Assembly (NCBI RefSeq): GCF_022807995.1
Contig: NZ_CP094351.1
Coordinates: forward strand, 5,069,501 to 5,133,500
Direction: 5' to 3'
Source of the DNA: Pseudomonas orientalis
GTDB taxonomy: Bacteria > Pseudomonadota > Gammaproteobacteria > Pseudomonadales > Pseudomonadaceae
Length of the DNA: 64,000 bases
Below are positions 25,706 to 34,152 of this stretch, in pieces; positions within the stretch are counted from its first letter, which is position 1; every line of letters starts with the position of its first letter. The notes under the pieces were generated by a model. That model saw only the letters and a list, made by a program, of their open reading frames with translations, did not search any database and was not told where the DNA came from. The translations under genes and the position numbers were made by a program.

Positions 25706-27139
25706 ATGCCCAGCGAACCCACAAGTTCTTCCGTCGACTTCGAAAAAGTCGACTCCCAATACTTCCAACAACGCGAACTTAAAAAAGGCGCCGCCGGCTG
25801 GGTACTGCTGGTCGGCCTCGGCGTCGCCTACGTCATCTCCGGCGACTACGCCGGCTGGAACTTCGGCCTGGCCCAGGGCGGTTGGGGCGGAATGTTCCTC
25901 GCCACACTGCTGATGGCCACCATGTACCTGTGCATGTGCTTTTCCCTGGCCGAACTGTCCTCAATGATCCCCACCGCCGGCGGTGGCTACGGTTTTGCCC
26001 GCAGCGCGTTCGGCCCCTGGGGCGGGTTCCTGACGGGCACGGCGATCCTGATCGAATACGCCATCGCCCCCGCCGCCATCGCGGTGTTTATCGGCGCGTA
26101 TTGCGAGTCGCTGTTCGGTATTGGTGGCTGGATGATCTACCTGGCGTTCTACATCATCTTTATCGGCATCCACATTTTTGGTGTGGGTGAAGCCTTGAAG
26201 TTGATGTTCGTGATCACCGCCATTGCGGCCATCGCGCTGGGTGTGTTCCTGGTGTCGATGGTGCCGCACTTCAACGTCGCCAACCTGCTGGATATCCCGC
26301 TGAGCGACGCCAAGGGCGCCAGCAGCTTCCTGCCGTTCGGCTACGTCGGCGTGTGGGCGGCGATCCCCTATGCGATCTGGTTTTTCCTCGCGGTGGAGGG
26401 CGTGCCCCTGGCGGCGGAAGAAACCAAGAACCCCAAGCGCGACCTGCCACGCGGCCTGATCGGCGCGATTGTGGTGCTGACCAGTTTTGCCCTGTTGATC
26501 CTGGTGATCGCGCCGGGCGGTGCGGGCACTTATGCGCTGATCAAATCCGGCAACCCGCTGGTGGAAGCCCTGGCCTTGGCCTACGGCGGTTCGACCTGGA
26601 TGGGCGGTTTCGTCAACCTGGTGGGCCTGGCCGGCTTGATCGCCAGCTTTTTCTCGATCATCTATGCCTATTCGCGGCAGATCTTTGCCTTGTCCCGCGC
26701 CGGCTACCTGCCGCGCAAACTGTCCGAGACCAACAAGAGCAAGGCGCCGGTACTGGCGTTGGTGATTCCGGGGATGATCGGTTTTGGCCTGTCGCTGACC
26801 GGTCAGGGCGATCTGCTGATTCTGGTGGCGGTGTTCGGCGCGACCATTTCCTACGTGTTGATGATGGCCGCCCACATCACCCTGCGCATCCGTCGCCCCA
26901 AAATGGATCGCCCATACCGCACGCCGGGCGGCATCTTCACCTCGGGCGTGGCGCTGGTACTGGCCTGCGTGGCCGTGGTGGCGGGCTTTCTGGTGGATCC
27001 ACGGGTGGTGATTGGCGCTGCGATCATCTATGGAGTATTAATTGCTTACTTTGCTTTCTACAGCCGGCATCACTTGGTAGCAGGCACGCCGGAAGAAGAA
27101 TTTGCGGCGATCCAGGCCGCAGAGGCCGCCTTGCACTGA
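25706..27139 (+). CDS. eat: Ethanolamine permease
   Basis: 477-residue APC-superfamily transporter with about twelve hydrophobic spans. The N-terminal block GWVLLVGLGVAYVISGDYAGWNFGLAQGG is typical of the ethanolamine permease family (EutP/Eat). It imports ethanolamine for the ammonia-lyase encoded next. AAGG lies about 10 bases before the ATG. Confidence 0.93.
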   Translation: MPSEPTSSSVDFEKVDSQYFQQRELKKGAAGWVLLVGLGVAYVISGDYAGWNFGLAQGGWGGMFLATLLMATMYLCMCFSLAELSSMIPTAGGGYGFARSAFGPWGGFLTGTAILIEYAIAPAAIAVFIGAYCESLFGIGGWMIYLAFYIIFIGIHIFGVGEALKLMFVITAIAAIALGVFLVSMVPHFNVANLLDIPLSDAKGASSFLPFGYVGVWAAIPYAIWFFLAVEGVPLAAEETKNPKRDLPRGLIGAIVVLTSFALLILVIAPGGAGTYALIKSGNPLVEALALAYGGSTWMGGFVNLVGLAGLIASFFSIIYAYSRQIFALSRAGYLPRKLSETNKSKAPVLALVIPGMIGFGLSLTGQGDLLILVAVFGATISYVLMMAAHITLRIRRPKMDRPYRTPGGIFTSGVALVLACVAVVAGFLVDPRVVIGAAIIYGVLIAYFAFYSRHHLVAGTPEEEFAAIQAAEAALH

Positions 27140-27202
27140 TTGCCGAAAACCTCGACGCGGGCGGCTTTTCCACGCGTGCCCGCGTCATCAAGGAGACACT
27201 GT

Positions 27203-28597
27203 ATGGCAAGTTTTTCTCACGCGGTGGGCGCACACACCTACCGCTTCGACAGCCTCAAGGACCTGATGGCCAAGGCCAGCCCGGCGCGTTCCGGGGATTT
27301 CCTGGCCGGCGTGGCTGCGCAAAACGATGGCGAACGGGTTGCGGCCCAGATGGCGCTGGCGGATACGCCGTTGAAGCACTTCCTGGAAGAGGTGCTGATC
27401 CCCTATGAAACCGACGAAGTTACCCGACTGATCATCGACACCCACGACAAACAGGCGTTTGCGCCGGTCAGCCACCTTACCGTCGGCGGCCTGCGCGACT
27501 GGCTGCTCAGCGACGCGGCTGACGAACAATCCCTACGTTTATTGGCACCGGGGCTGACACCGGAAATGGCCGCCGCCGTATCCAAAATCATGCGCGTGCA
27601 GGACCTGGTGCTGGTGGCGCAGAAGATCCGCGTGGTCACCCAATTTCGCGGCACCCTGGGTTTGCGCGGGCGTCTGTCCACGCGCTTGCAGCCCAACCAC
27701 CCCACCGACGAACCGGCGGGCATCGCCGCCAGCATTCTCGACGGCCTGCTCTACGGCAACGGCGACGCCATGATCGGCATCAACCCGGCCACCGACAGCA
27801 TTGCCTCGATCTGCGCCATGCTCGAGATGCTCGACGCAATCATCCAGCGCTACGAAATCCCCACCCAGGCCTGCGTGCTGACCCACGTCACCACCTCCAT
27901 CGAGGCGATCAATCGCGGCGTGCCGCTGGACCTGGTGTTCCAGTCGATTGCCGGCACCGAAGCGGCCAACGCCAGCTTCGGTATCAGCCTGAGCCTGCTG
28001 CAGGAAGGTTACGACGCGGGCCTGAGCCTCAATCGCGGCACCCTGGGCCAGAACCTGATGTATTTCGAAACCGGCCAGGGCAGCGCCTTGTCGGCCAACG
28101 CACACTTTGGCGTCGACCAGCAAACCTGTGAAACCCGCGCCTATGCGGTGGCCCGGCACTTCAAACCGTTTCTGGTCAACACCGTGGTCGGCTTTATCGG
28201 CCCCGAGTACCTGTACAACGGCAAACAGATCATCCGCGCCGGTCTCGAAGACCACTTTTGCGGCAAGTTGCTCGGCGTGCCGATGGGGTGCGACATCTGC
28301 TACACCAACCACGCCGAAGCCGACCAGGACGACATGGACACCCTGCTGACCCTGCTCGGCGTGGCCGGGATCAACTTCATCATGGGCATCCCCGGCTCTG
28401 ACGACATCATGCTCAATTACCAGACCACCTCGTTCCACGACGCCTTGTACGCCCGGCAAACATTGGGTTTAAAACCGGCGCCGGAGTTTGAACAGTGGCT
28501 GGCGAAAATGGGCATCTTCACGCAAGCCGATGGCAAAGTGCACTTCGGCAACAGCCTGCCACCGGCGTTTCGCCACGCGCTGGCGCAATTGGGATGA
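27203..28597 (+). CDS. eutB: Ethanolamine ammonia-lyase large subunit
   Basis: 464 residues, the usual length. Catalytic alpha subunit of the adenosylcobalamin-dependent enzyme that splits ethanolamine into acetaldehyde and ammonia. Recognisable blocks are FRGTLGLRGRLSTRLQPNHP, GDAMIGINPATDS and MGCDICYTNHAEADQDD. The ATG at 27203 follows AGGAG by 7 bases; the frame is open upstream but not EutB-like. Because no eut microcompartment shell genes are present here, this is the simple cytosolic pathway. Confidence 0.96.
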   Translation: MASFSHAVGAHTYRFDSLKDLMAKASPARSGDFLAGVAAQNDGERVAAQMALADTPLKHFLEEVLIPYETDEVTRLIIDTHDKQAFAPVSHLTVGGLRDWLLSDAADEQSLRLLAPGLTPEMAAAVSKIMRVQDLVLVAQKIRVVTQFRGTLGLRGRLSTRLQPNHPTDEPAGIAASILDGLLYGNGDAMIGINPATDSIASICAMLEMLDAIIQRYEIPTQACVLTHVTTSIEAINRGVPLDLVFQSIAGTEAANASFGISLSLLQEGYDAGLSLNRGTLGQNLMYFETGQGSALSANAHFGVDQQTCETRAYAVARHFKPFLVNTVVGFIGPEYLYNGKQIIRAGLEDHFCGKLLGVPMGCDICYTNHAEADQDDMDTLLTLLGVAGINFIMGIPGSDDIMLNYQTTSFHDALYARQTLGLKPAPEFEQWLAKMGIFTQADGKVHFGNSLPPAFRHALAQLG

Positions 28598-28608
28598 AGG
28601 AGCCGACC

Positions 28609-29427
28609 GTGCAACCAGAATTGCCTGACAACCCGTGGCTGCAACTGCGCCGCCTGACCCCGGCGCGCATCGCCCTGGGCCGCACCGGCACCAGCATTCC
28701 CACCAATGCCCAACTGGACTTCCAGTTCGCCCACGCCCAGGCGCGGGACGCGGTGCACCTGCCTTTCGATCATGAAGGGCTGAGCCGCCAATGTGCCGAA
28801 CGCGGCCGCGACAGCCTGTTGCTGCACAGCGCCGCCACCGACCGGCATACATACCTGCAACGCCCGGATCTTGGGCGACGGCTGAGTGATGAATCGGCCC
28901 AGACCCTGCGCGACTATGCGGCGGCGCATCCGGATGGGGTGGACCTGGCAATCGTGGTGGCCGATGGCCTGTCTGCGCTGGCCGTGCATAAACATACGGC
29001 GCCTTTTCTTGAGCGCCTGGAGGAACAGACCCACGCCGAAGGCTGGTCCCTGTCACCGGTGATCCTGGTGGAACAGGGCCGCGTGGCAGTGGCCGACGAG
29101 ATCGGGCAGTTACTGGGCGCGAAAATGGTGGTGATCCTGATCGGCGAACGGCCGGGGCTCAGTTCGCCGGACAGCCTGGGGCTGTATTTCACCTACAACC
29201 CCAAGGTCGGCCTCACCGACGCCTACCGCAACTGCATCTCCAATGTGCGCCTGGAAGGCCTGAGTTACGGCATGGCGGCCCATCGCCTGCTGTACCTGAT
29301 GCGCGAGGCCTGTCGCCGTCAACTGTCGGGGGTCAATCTCAAGGATGAGGCGCAACTGCAGACCCTTGAATCGGATGACCCGAACCTGATGAAAGGCAAT
29401 TTCCTGCTCAGCCCACCCGCAGACTGA
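28609..29427 (+). CDS. eutC: Ethanolamine ammonia-lyase small subunit
   Basis: About 272 residues, beta subunit of the B12-dependent lyase. Features: LTPARIALGRTGTSIPT near the start and GERPGLSSPDSLGLYFTYNPKVG with NCISNVR near the end. I choose GTG at 28609 because AAGGAG lies 6 bases upstream; an ATG at 28594, overlapping the eutB stop as ATGA, would add five residues (MKEPT) and has a poorer site. Confidence 0.93.
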   Translation: MQPELPDNPWLQLRRLTPARIALGRTGTSIPTNAQLDFQFAHAQARDAVHLPFDHEGLSRQCAERGRDSLLLHSAATDRHTYLQRPDLGRRLSDESAQTLRDYAAAHPDGVDLAIVVADGLSALAVHKHTAPFLERLEEQTHAEGWSLSPVILVEQGRVAVADEIGQLLGAKMVVILIGERPGLSSPDSLGLYFTYNPKVGLTDAYRNCISNVRLEGLSYGMAAHRLLYLMREACRRQLSGVNLKDEAQLQTLESDDPNLMKGNFLLSPPAD

Positions 29428-29518
29428 TCGCTGCACGATTGCGCTTTTTCGTGGCTTTAGGCAGCATCCAGCGAAGGCCGCGCGCGTGGTCGTACCCATT
29501 TGGAAGTTGAGGCCTGGC

Positions 29519-29977
29519 ATGCGGATTACTCAAGCGACCCTGGAACACCTGGACCTGCTCACCCCGCTGTTCGTCAAATACCGCGAATTCTATGGGGCCT
29601 TGCCGTTTCCGGACTCGTCCCGGGCCTTCCTGGAAAAGCGCCTGCGCCGCAAGGAATCGGTGATCTACCTGGCGCTGGCCGATGATGATGACAAGCGCCT
29701 GCTGGGGTTCTGCCAGCTGTATCCAAGTTTCTCTTCGCTGTCGCTCAAACGGGTGTGGATCCTCAATGACATCTATGTGGCCGAGGACGCGCGCCGGCAG
29801 CTGGTCGCCGACAACCTGATGCGCACCGCGAAGAAAATGGCCAAGGAAACCCACGCGGTGCGGCTGCGGGTATCGACCAGCAGCGATAACGACGTGGCGC
29901 AGAAGACCTATGAGTCCATCGGTTTTCGCGAAGACACCGAATTCAAGAACTACGTGCTGCCGATCAGCGAGGACTGA
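29519..29977 (+). CDS. GNAT-family N-acetyltransferase
   Basis: 152 residues with the GNAT fold: N-terminal MRITQATLEHLDLLTPLFVKYREFYG, the acetyl-CoA-binding region around WILNDIYVAEDARRQLVADNL (an R/Q-x-x-G/A-like loop), and a C-terminal TYESIGFREDTEFKNYVL. Substrate unknown. GAGG sits 6 bases before the ATG. It follows eutC by 91 bases and may be a separate unit. Confidence 0.85.
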   Translation: MRITQATLEHLDLLTPLFVKYREFYGALPFPDSSRAFLEKRLRRKESVIYLALADDDDKRLLGFCQLYPSFSSLSLKRVWILNDIYVAEDARRQLVADNLMRTAKKMAKETHAVRLRVSTSSDNDVAQKTYESIGFREDTEFKNYVLPISED

Positions 29978-30000
29978 CCTCCAACCACCGCAAATCCCCT

Positions 30001-30087
30001 GTGGGAGGGGGCTTGCCCCCGATAGCGGAGTGTCAGTCAACAAATCTATCCCTGACCCACCGCCATCGGGATCAAGCCCCCTCCCAC
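30001..30087. repeat. REPIN, GTGGGAGGGGGCTTGC family
   Basis: Left arm perfect; right arm carries GGGATCAAGCCCCCTCCCAC, so one position of the stem is changed. Located between the acetyltransferase and dedA genes. Confidence 0.92.
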
Positions 30088-30280
30088 ACTTTTAAACCGG
30101 ACTCCACCGCTTCACACTTTCACGACACTCCCCGCTACAAAAGCCACACGCTTTTCACCATTCAATCCGTATAATGCGCACCTCTCAGGGTTGTAAGAAT
30201 CTCGACATACACGTGTAGCCTTATTACCCGCCGTTCCCGCACTGGCCCGCTGAGCCGGGCCATTCACACAGGTGCCATCC
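30088..30280 (+). promoter_or_regulatory. dedA upstream region with a -10-like TATAAT
   Basis: About 190 bases upstream of dedA. A perfect TATAAT occurs at 30170-30175, without a good -35 hexamer at 16-18 bases. No gene is seen in this stretch. Confidence 0.45.
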
Positions 30281-30937
30281 ATGGATTTCAACCCGCTTGA
30301 CCTTATCCTGCATCTCGACGTTTACCTCGACATGCTGGTAACCAACTACGGTCCGTGGATCTACGCCATTCTGTTCCTGGTGATTTTCTGCGAGACCGGC
30401 CTGGTGGTCATGCCGTTCCTGCCGGGCGATTCGTTGCTCTTCATCGCCGGCGCCGTTGCAGCGGGCGGCGGCATGGACCCGGTGTTGCTGGCCGGCCTGC
30501 TGATGCTGGCGGCCATCCTCGGCGACAGCACCAACTACGTGATAGGACGAACGGTGGGCGAGCGCTTGTTCAGCAACCCGAACTCGAAAATCTTCCGACG
30601 CGACTACCTGCAAAAAACCCACGACTTCTACGACAAGCACGGCGGCAAAACCGTGACCCTGGCGCGCTTCCTGCCGATCCTGCGCACCTTCGCGCCGTTC
30701 GTCGCCGGCATCGCGAAAATGCCCTACCCGCGCTTCTTCGGTTTCAGCGTGCTGGGCACCATCCTCTGGGTCGGCGGTCTGGTGACCCTGGGCTACTTCT
30801 TCGGCAACGTGCCGTTCATCAAGAAGAACCTGTCGTTGCTCGTCGTGTTCATCATCCTGCTGTCCCTGGTGCCGATGATCATCGGCGTGGTGCGCAGCCG
30901 CTTTGGCCGCACCTCCTCCGAAGCCAAACCGCACTGA
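30281..30937 (+). CDS. dedA: DedA-family inner-membrane protein
   Basis: 218 residues with several hydrophobic spans and the DedA motifs ETGLVVMPFLPGDSLLFIAGA and LARFLPILRTFAPFVAGIAKM. DedA proteins are lipid scramblases/transporters (undecaprenyl-phosphate and others) needed for proton motive force and envelope integrity. The start at 30281 has AGGTG 6 bases upstream; GTG at 30272 is an alternative. It is followed by mtfA after 5 bases. Confidence 0.92.
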   Translation: MDFNPLDLILHLDVYLDMLVTNYGPWIYAILFLVIFCETGLVVMPFLPGDSLLFIAGAVAAGGGMDPVLLAGLLMLAAILGDSTNYVIGRTVGERLFSNPNSKIFRRDYLQKTHDFYDKHGGKTVTLARFLPILRTFAPFVAGIAKMPYPRFFGFSVLGTILWVGGLVTLGYFFGNVPFIKKNLSLLVVFIILLSLVPMIIGVVRSRFGRTSSEAKPH

Positions 30938-30942
30938 TCGCC

Positions 30943-31758
30943 ATGTGGTCCCTCAGCGCCTGGCGTCGCCGGCGCTTGCTGGCCAGGCACCCGATTGCCG
31001 ATGACCTCTGGCAGCGGGTGCGCTACCACCTGACCTTCCTCGACGGCATCACACCCGAACAAGACCAGTGGCTGCGCGAAGCCTGTGTGCTGTTCCTCGC
31101 CGACAAACACCTCACCGCCCTGCCCGGCGTCGAACTGCACCAGGAACAACGCCTGCTGCTCGCCGCCCAGGCGCAACTGCCGCTGATGAACCTGGGCGAC
31201 CTCGACTGGTATCAGGGTTTCCATGAAATCGTGCTGTACCCCGACGACTTCCTCAGCCCGCAACGCCATCGCGATGCCAGCGGCGTGGAGCACGAGTGGG
31301 ACGGCGAACACAGCGGCGAAGCCTGGCAACAAGGCCCGGTGATCCTCGCCTGGCCCGGCGTGCTGGCCAGCGGCCAATGGGAAGGCTACAACCTGGTCAT
31401 CCACGAGCTGGCGCACAAACTCGACATGCTCAACGGCGACGCCAACGGCCTGCCACCGCTGCACAACGACATGCGCGTGCAGGACTGGGCCAGCGTGATG
31501 CAAAGCGCCTTTGACGACCTCAATCGTCAACTGGACGCCAATCCGGACGCTGAAACCGAGATCGACCCCTACGCCGCGGAAAACCCGGCGGAATTCTTTG
31601 CCGTCACCAGCGAATATTTCTTCAGTGCCCCGGACTTGCTGGTCAACAGTTATCCACAGGTGTACGCCCAACTCAGCCGCTTTTACCGCCAGGATCCCCT
31701 GGCCCGCCTGACACAACTGCAAGCCCACGACCCGCGCTACCAGCCGCAGGGCGAATGA
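30943..31758 (+). CDS. mtfA: M90-family zinc peptidase MtfA
   Basis: 271 residues. The zinc site VIHELAHKLDMLNGDANG (HExxH) is near residue 150, and EFFAVTSEYFF supplies the third ligand region typical of MtfA/anthrax-lethal-factor-like peptidases. In E. coli MtfA binds the repressor Mlc and so affects glucose PTS genes. Whether that holds in Pseudomonas is unknown. Probably cotranscribed with dedA (5-base gap). Confidence 0.93.
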   Translation: MWSLSAWRRRRLLARHPIADDLWQRVRYHLTFLDGITPEQDQWLREACVLFLADKHLTALPGVELHQEQRLLLAAQAQLPLMNLGDLDWYQGFHEIVLYPDDFLSPQRHRDASGVEHEWDGEHSGEAWQQGPVILAWPGVLASGQWEGYNLVIHELAHKLDMLNGDANGLPPLHNDMRVQDWASVMQSAFDDLNRQLDANPDAETEIDPYAAENPAEFFAVTSEYFFSAPDLLVNSYPQVYAQLSRFYRQDPLARLTQLQAHDPRYQPQGE

Positions 31759-31777
31759 CCGTACGACGCTTGGCGCA

Positions 31778-31806
31778 TGGCATCGGCGTCAGAATATGCC
31801 TATAAT
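31778..31806 (+). promoter_or_regulatory. Candidate sigma-70 promoter of ppa
   Basis: TGGCAT, a 17-base spacer, then TATAAT, ending 61 bases before the ppa start. Good -10, moderate -35. Confidence 0.5.
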
Positions 31807-31867
31807 CGCCGCCACTTTTAGGCCAATCCGGCCATGTCATATGGCCAACTAACGGGGGCAACGCCCA

Positions 31868-32395
31868 ATGAGCTACAGCAAGATTCCGGCTGGCAAAGAC
31901 CTGCCGAACGACATCTACGTCGCCATCGAAATTCCGGCCAACCACGCGCCGATCAAATACGAAATCGACAAAGACAGCGACTGCCTGTTCGTTGACCGTT
32001 TCATGGCCACCCCGATGTTCTACCCGGCCAACTACGGTTTTATCCCCAACACCCTGGCTGACGACGGCGACCCCCTCGACGTGCTGGTCGTGACCCCTTA
32101 CCCGGTCACCCCAGGCTCGGTCATCCGCGCCCGTCCGGTCGGCATCCTGAACATGACCGACGACGGCGGCGGCGATGCCAAAGTCATCGCTGTGCCACAC
32201 GACAAGCTGTCCCAGCTGTACGTCGACGTGAAGGAATACACCGACCTGCCGCCCCTGCTGCTGGAACAGATCAAGCACTTCTTCGAGAACTACAAAGACC
32301 TCGAAAAAGGCAAATGGGTGAAGATCGACGGCTGGGGCAACGCAGAAGCCGCCCGCGCCGAGATCATGAAGTCGGTTGCCGCCTACAAAGGCTGA
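31868..32395 (+). CDS. ppa: Inorganic pyrophosphatase (family I)
   Basis: 175-residue soluble family-I pyrophosphatase that hydrolyses PPi to drive biosynthesis. The active-site region DDGDPLDVLVVTPYPV with its metal-binding Asp residues and MATPMFYPANYGFIPNTLAD are diagnostic. It stands alone, with its own promoter and a strong terminator. Confidence 0.97.
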   Translation: MSYSKIPAGKDLPNDIYVAIEIPANHAPIKYEIDKDSDCLFVDRFMATPMFYPANYGFIPNTLADDGDPLDVLVVTPYPVTPGSVIRARPVGILNMTDDGGGDAKVIAVPHDKLSQLYVDVKEYTDLPPLLLEQIKHFFENYKDLEKGKWVKIDGWGNAEAARAEIMKSVAAYKG

Positions 32396-32422
32396 TACCC
32401 GCGCCTCATTGCCACGACAAGC

Positions 32423-32451
32423 AAAAAGCCCCGATTATTCGGGGCTTTTTT
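32423..32451 (+). terminator. Rho-independent terminator after ppa
   Basis: Eight-base-pair stem AGCCCCGA / TCGGGGCT with a 4-base loop, flanked by A5 and followed by a T6 run. Strong canonical terminator 28 bases after the ppa stop, possibly bidirectional. Confidence 0.93.
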
Positions 32452-32606
32452 GTGGGGAAATTAAACATCAAGTTCAGCGTTTAAGTTCAGGCGTTCAACT
32501 AACCAGTACTCCTGAAGAATCAGGCTACAACTAAGCAAAAACCTACACGCGCAAATCAACGCATGGTTTATTTGAATGGTTTTCCCGGCCAGTAAACTCT
32601 GTGTTC

Positions 32607-33377
32607 ATGAATACATCAGGTGATCGTTTAAAAGCGCTACTCCGGGAAGTTCATCTTTCCGCCTCCGACTTCGCCAAGAACCGTGGCGTCACGCCTCAGC
32701 ACGTGAACAACTGGTTCAAACGCGGCGTCCCCATGGGCCGACTCAACGAGATCGCAGAACTGCTGTGCGTCTCAAGTCGCTGGCTGAGCGACGGCAAAGG
32801 CCCCAAACACCCGCCCGCCAACTACCTGTTGGAAGCCCCCACTGCAAGGATTGCACCCGCCCGCGAAGACATCGGCAAATACCTCACAGGCCCCGCCTGC
32901 AGCCCGGAAACTAACGACGTGGAGATCCCCCTCCACCCCACATTCACCTCAACCGAACGCATCCGCGTCACCCAACACACCCTCCAGACCCTCAACGTAA
33001 AACCCGACCGCGCCGTGGGCGCCTACATGGTCGACAACAGCATGATCGACATCATCCAGCAAGGCGCCACCCTCGCCATCGACCGAGGCCGCACCCAAAT
33101 CATCGATGGCGAAATCTACGCCGTCGAACACGACGGCATGCTGCGCATCAAATACCTCTACAACCGCCCGGGCGGTGGCCTGCGCATGCGCAGCCACAAC
33201 GCCAGCGAACACCCGGACGAATACCTCACCTACGATGAACGCTTCGAACAGAACTTCCAGATCGTCGGCTGGGTATTCTGGTGGTCCACCCTCAACAACC
33301 GCCGCCCACCCGTCCCACTGGATGACCACCTGCTGGGCTGGGAAGGCGCTGAATCGGAACCGGAGGTGGGCAACTGA
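32607..33377 (+). CDS. LexA/CI-like transcriptional regulator (XRE helix-turn-helix + S24 peptidase)
   Basis: 256 residues. N-terminal helix-turn-helix (LSASDFAKNRGVTPQHVNNWFKRG, about 17-40), then an S24 self-cleavage domain with Ser in VDNSMIDI (near 145) and Lys in LRIKYLY (near 182). Such repressors (PrtR, CI) are inactivated by RecA-triggered cleavage after DNA damage. No tailocin or prophage genes follow it, so its regulon is unclear; possible targets are the candidate RNA downstream or the neighbouring toxin-antitoxin genes. I use ATG at 32607; GTG at 32601 adds two residues. Confidence 0.85.
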   Translation: MNTSGDRLKALLREVHLSASDFAKNRGVTPQHVNNWFKRGVPMGRLNEIAELLCVSSRWLSDGKGPKHPPANYLLEAPTARIAPAREDIGKYLTGPACSPETNDVEIPLHPTFTSTERIRVTQHTLQTLNVKPDRAVGAYMVDNSMIDIIQQGATLAIDRGRTQIIDGEIYAVEHDGMLRIKYLYNRPGGGLRMRSHNASEHPDEYLTYDERFEQNFQIVGWVFWWSTLNNRRPPVPLDDHLLGWEGAESEPEVGN

Positions 33378-33389
33378 AGTGAATGTGGG

Positions 33390-33578
33390 TATCATGCGCC
33401 GCACATTTGGCAGGGGGATGGCTCAGCGATTTGCCCTGCCAGGCGATGCGGAGGAGTTCCCGCGGATGCCCTACCATTCAGCCCGACGCAATGTGGGCTG
33501 AGCGATTTGAAGGCTGGTGAGGTTTGTCAAAAACAAGCTGAGGCAGTCACAGAGAAGCCGGCCATAAGCCGGCTTTTT
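33390..33578 (+). ncRNA. Candidate small RNA with terminal rho-independent terminator
   Basis: No credible ORF fills the stretch between the S24 regulator and the DUF6124 gene. A possible promoter (TGGGCA, 17 bases, TATCAT at 33390-33395) is followed by sequence with several hairpins: GCGG/CCGC with GGA in the loop near 33449-33464, CAGCCC/GGGCTG near 33478-33499, and a near-perfect direct repeat GCTCAGCGATTTG / GCTGAGCGATTTG. It ends in the stem AGCCGGC/GCCGGCT plus a T-run. The predicted transcript is about 175 bases. I do not recognise an RNA family. Confidence 0.45.
33556..33578 (+). terminator. Rho-independent terminator
   Basis: Stem AGCCGGC / GCCGGCT with loop CATAA and a following T5 run. 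It ends whatever transcript crosses from the S24 regulator or the candidate small RNA. Confidence 0.88.
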
Positions 33579-33598
33579 AATGCCCGCCAATCTCGGAT

Positions 33599-33626
33599 CA
33601 ATTGTCCAACAGCGGTTGGACAATTG
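33599..33626. repeat. Perfect 12-bp inverted repeat
   Basis: CAATTGTCCAAC, loop AGCG, then the exact complement GTTGGACAATTG. No T-run follows on either strand, so it is not an obvious terminator, although it lies just beyond the DUF6124 stop and could block 3' decay. Confidence 0.8.
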
Positions 33627-33653
33627 AAGGGTCAAAAAAGGCAGTTTAGCGAC

Positions 33654-33905
33654 TTACCGGCCCAGCGCGTCATGAGCCTGCAAACACCCCACAGCCCGAT
33701 CGGCCACCATCCTGGCCATCTCCACCAAATGCATCACCGCCCTCTGCGGCGCGGCTACTGGCTCGCCGAGCACCTGCGACGTGGCTACCGCACAATGCAG
33801 CAGCTCAGCCACCTGCACCCAGGCATCTTCAAAACTCAGTTCTTCATTGACGGTAAACGGGCTGGCCACAGCTGATGACGGCGAATCCGAACAAACGTTA
33901 TCCAT
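33654..33905 (-). CDS. DUF6124-type small protein
   Basis: 83 residues, beginning MDNVCSDSPSSAVASPF and continuing ELSFEDAWVQVAELLHCAVATSQVLGE, a small helical protein type that is common in fluorescent pseudomonads (I recall it as DUF3077/DUF6124). No known function. AGGAG lies 7 bases before the ATG at 33905. The upstream frame is open to 34061, but that part is the structured leader and is not protein-like. Confidence 0.75.
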   Translation of the reverse strand: MDNVCSDSPSSAVASPFTVNEELSFEDAWVQVAELLHCAVATSQVLGEPVAAPQRAVMHLVEMARMVADRAVGCLQAHDALGR

Positions 33906-33945
33906 AGCAAAACTCCTAGCAGTAAGTGAATACCACCGTCCTTTC

Positions 33946-34152
33946 GCGACTAAACGAGTATAGGTGGCGGCTGTACGCAGGTTAGTCGACCGGCCGCTAG
34001 GCACCGGCGCACCCGAAGGTGCCCTGCGCACAGCCACCATAAAGTGCAGGTGAGAAGACACCTGTCTTTGAGATGGCGCGTGCGCCTAGCGAAGTCCGGG
34101 CGACTAAACCCGATCACTGAATGTGCAGTGACAATCCGCAGCCTAGTCACCC
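33946..34152 (-). promoter_or_regulatory. Long structured leader upstream of the DUF6124 gene
   Basis: On the minus strand this stretch folds by eye into two modules. The first is closed by GGGTGACTA / TAGTCGCCC around the hairpin TCACTG/CAGTGA. Then comes CAGGTG/CACCTG, and then a three-way junction: outer stem GGCTGTGCGCAGG / CCTGCGTACAGCC (13 pairs, one G-U) holding a UUCG-capped GCACC/GGTGC hairpin and a CCGG/CCGG hairpin. The 10-mer GTTTAGTCGC occurs in both modules. This suggests a regulatory RNA in the 5' region; ligand or partner unknown. Confidence 0.55.

Noticed and set aside
33654..34061. A 135-residue version of the DUF6124 protein
   Set aside because: The added N-terminus covers the structured leader and is Arg/Ser-rich without similarity, whereas the ATG at 33905 has a good ribosome-binding site.
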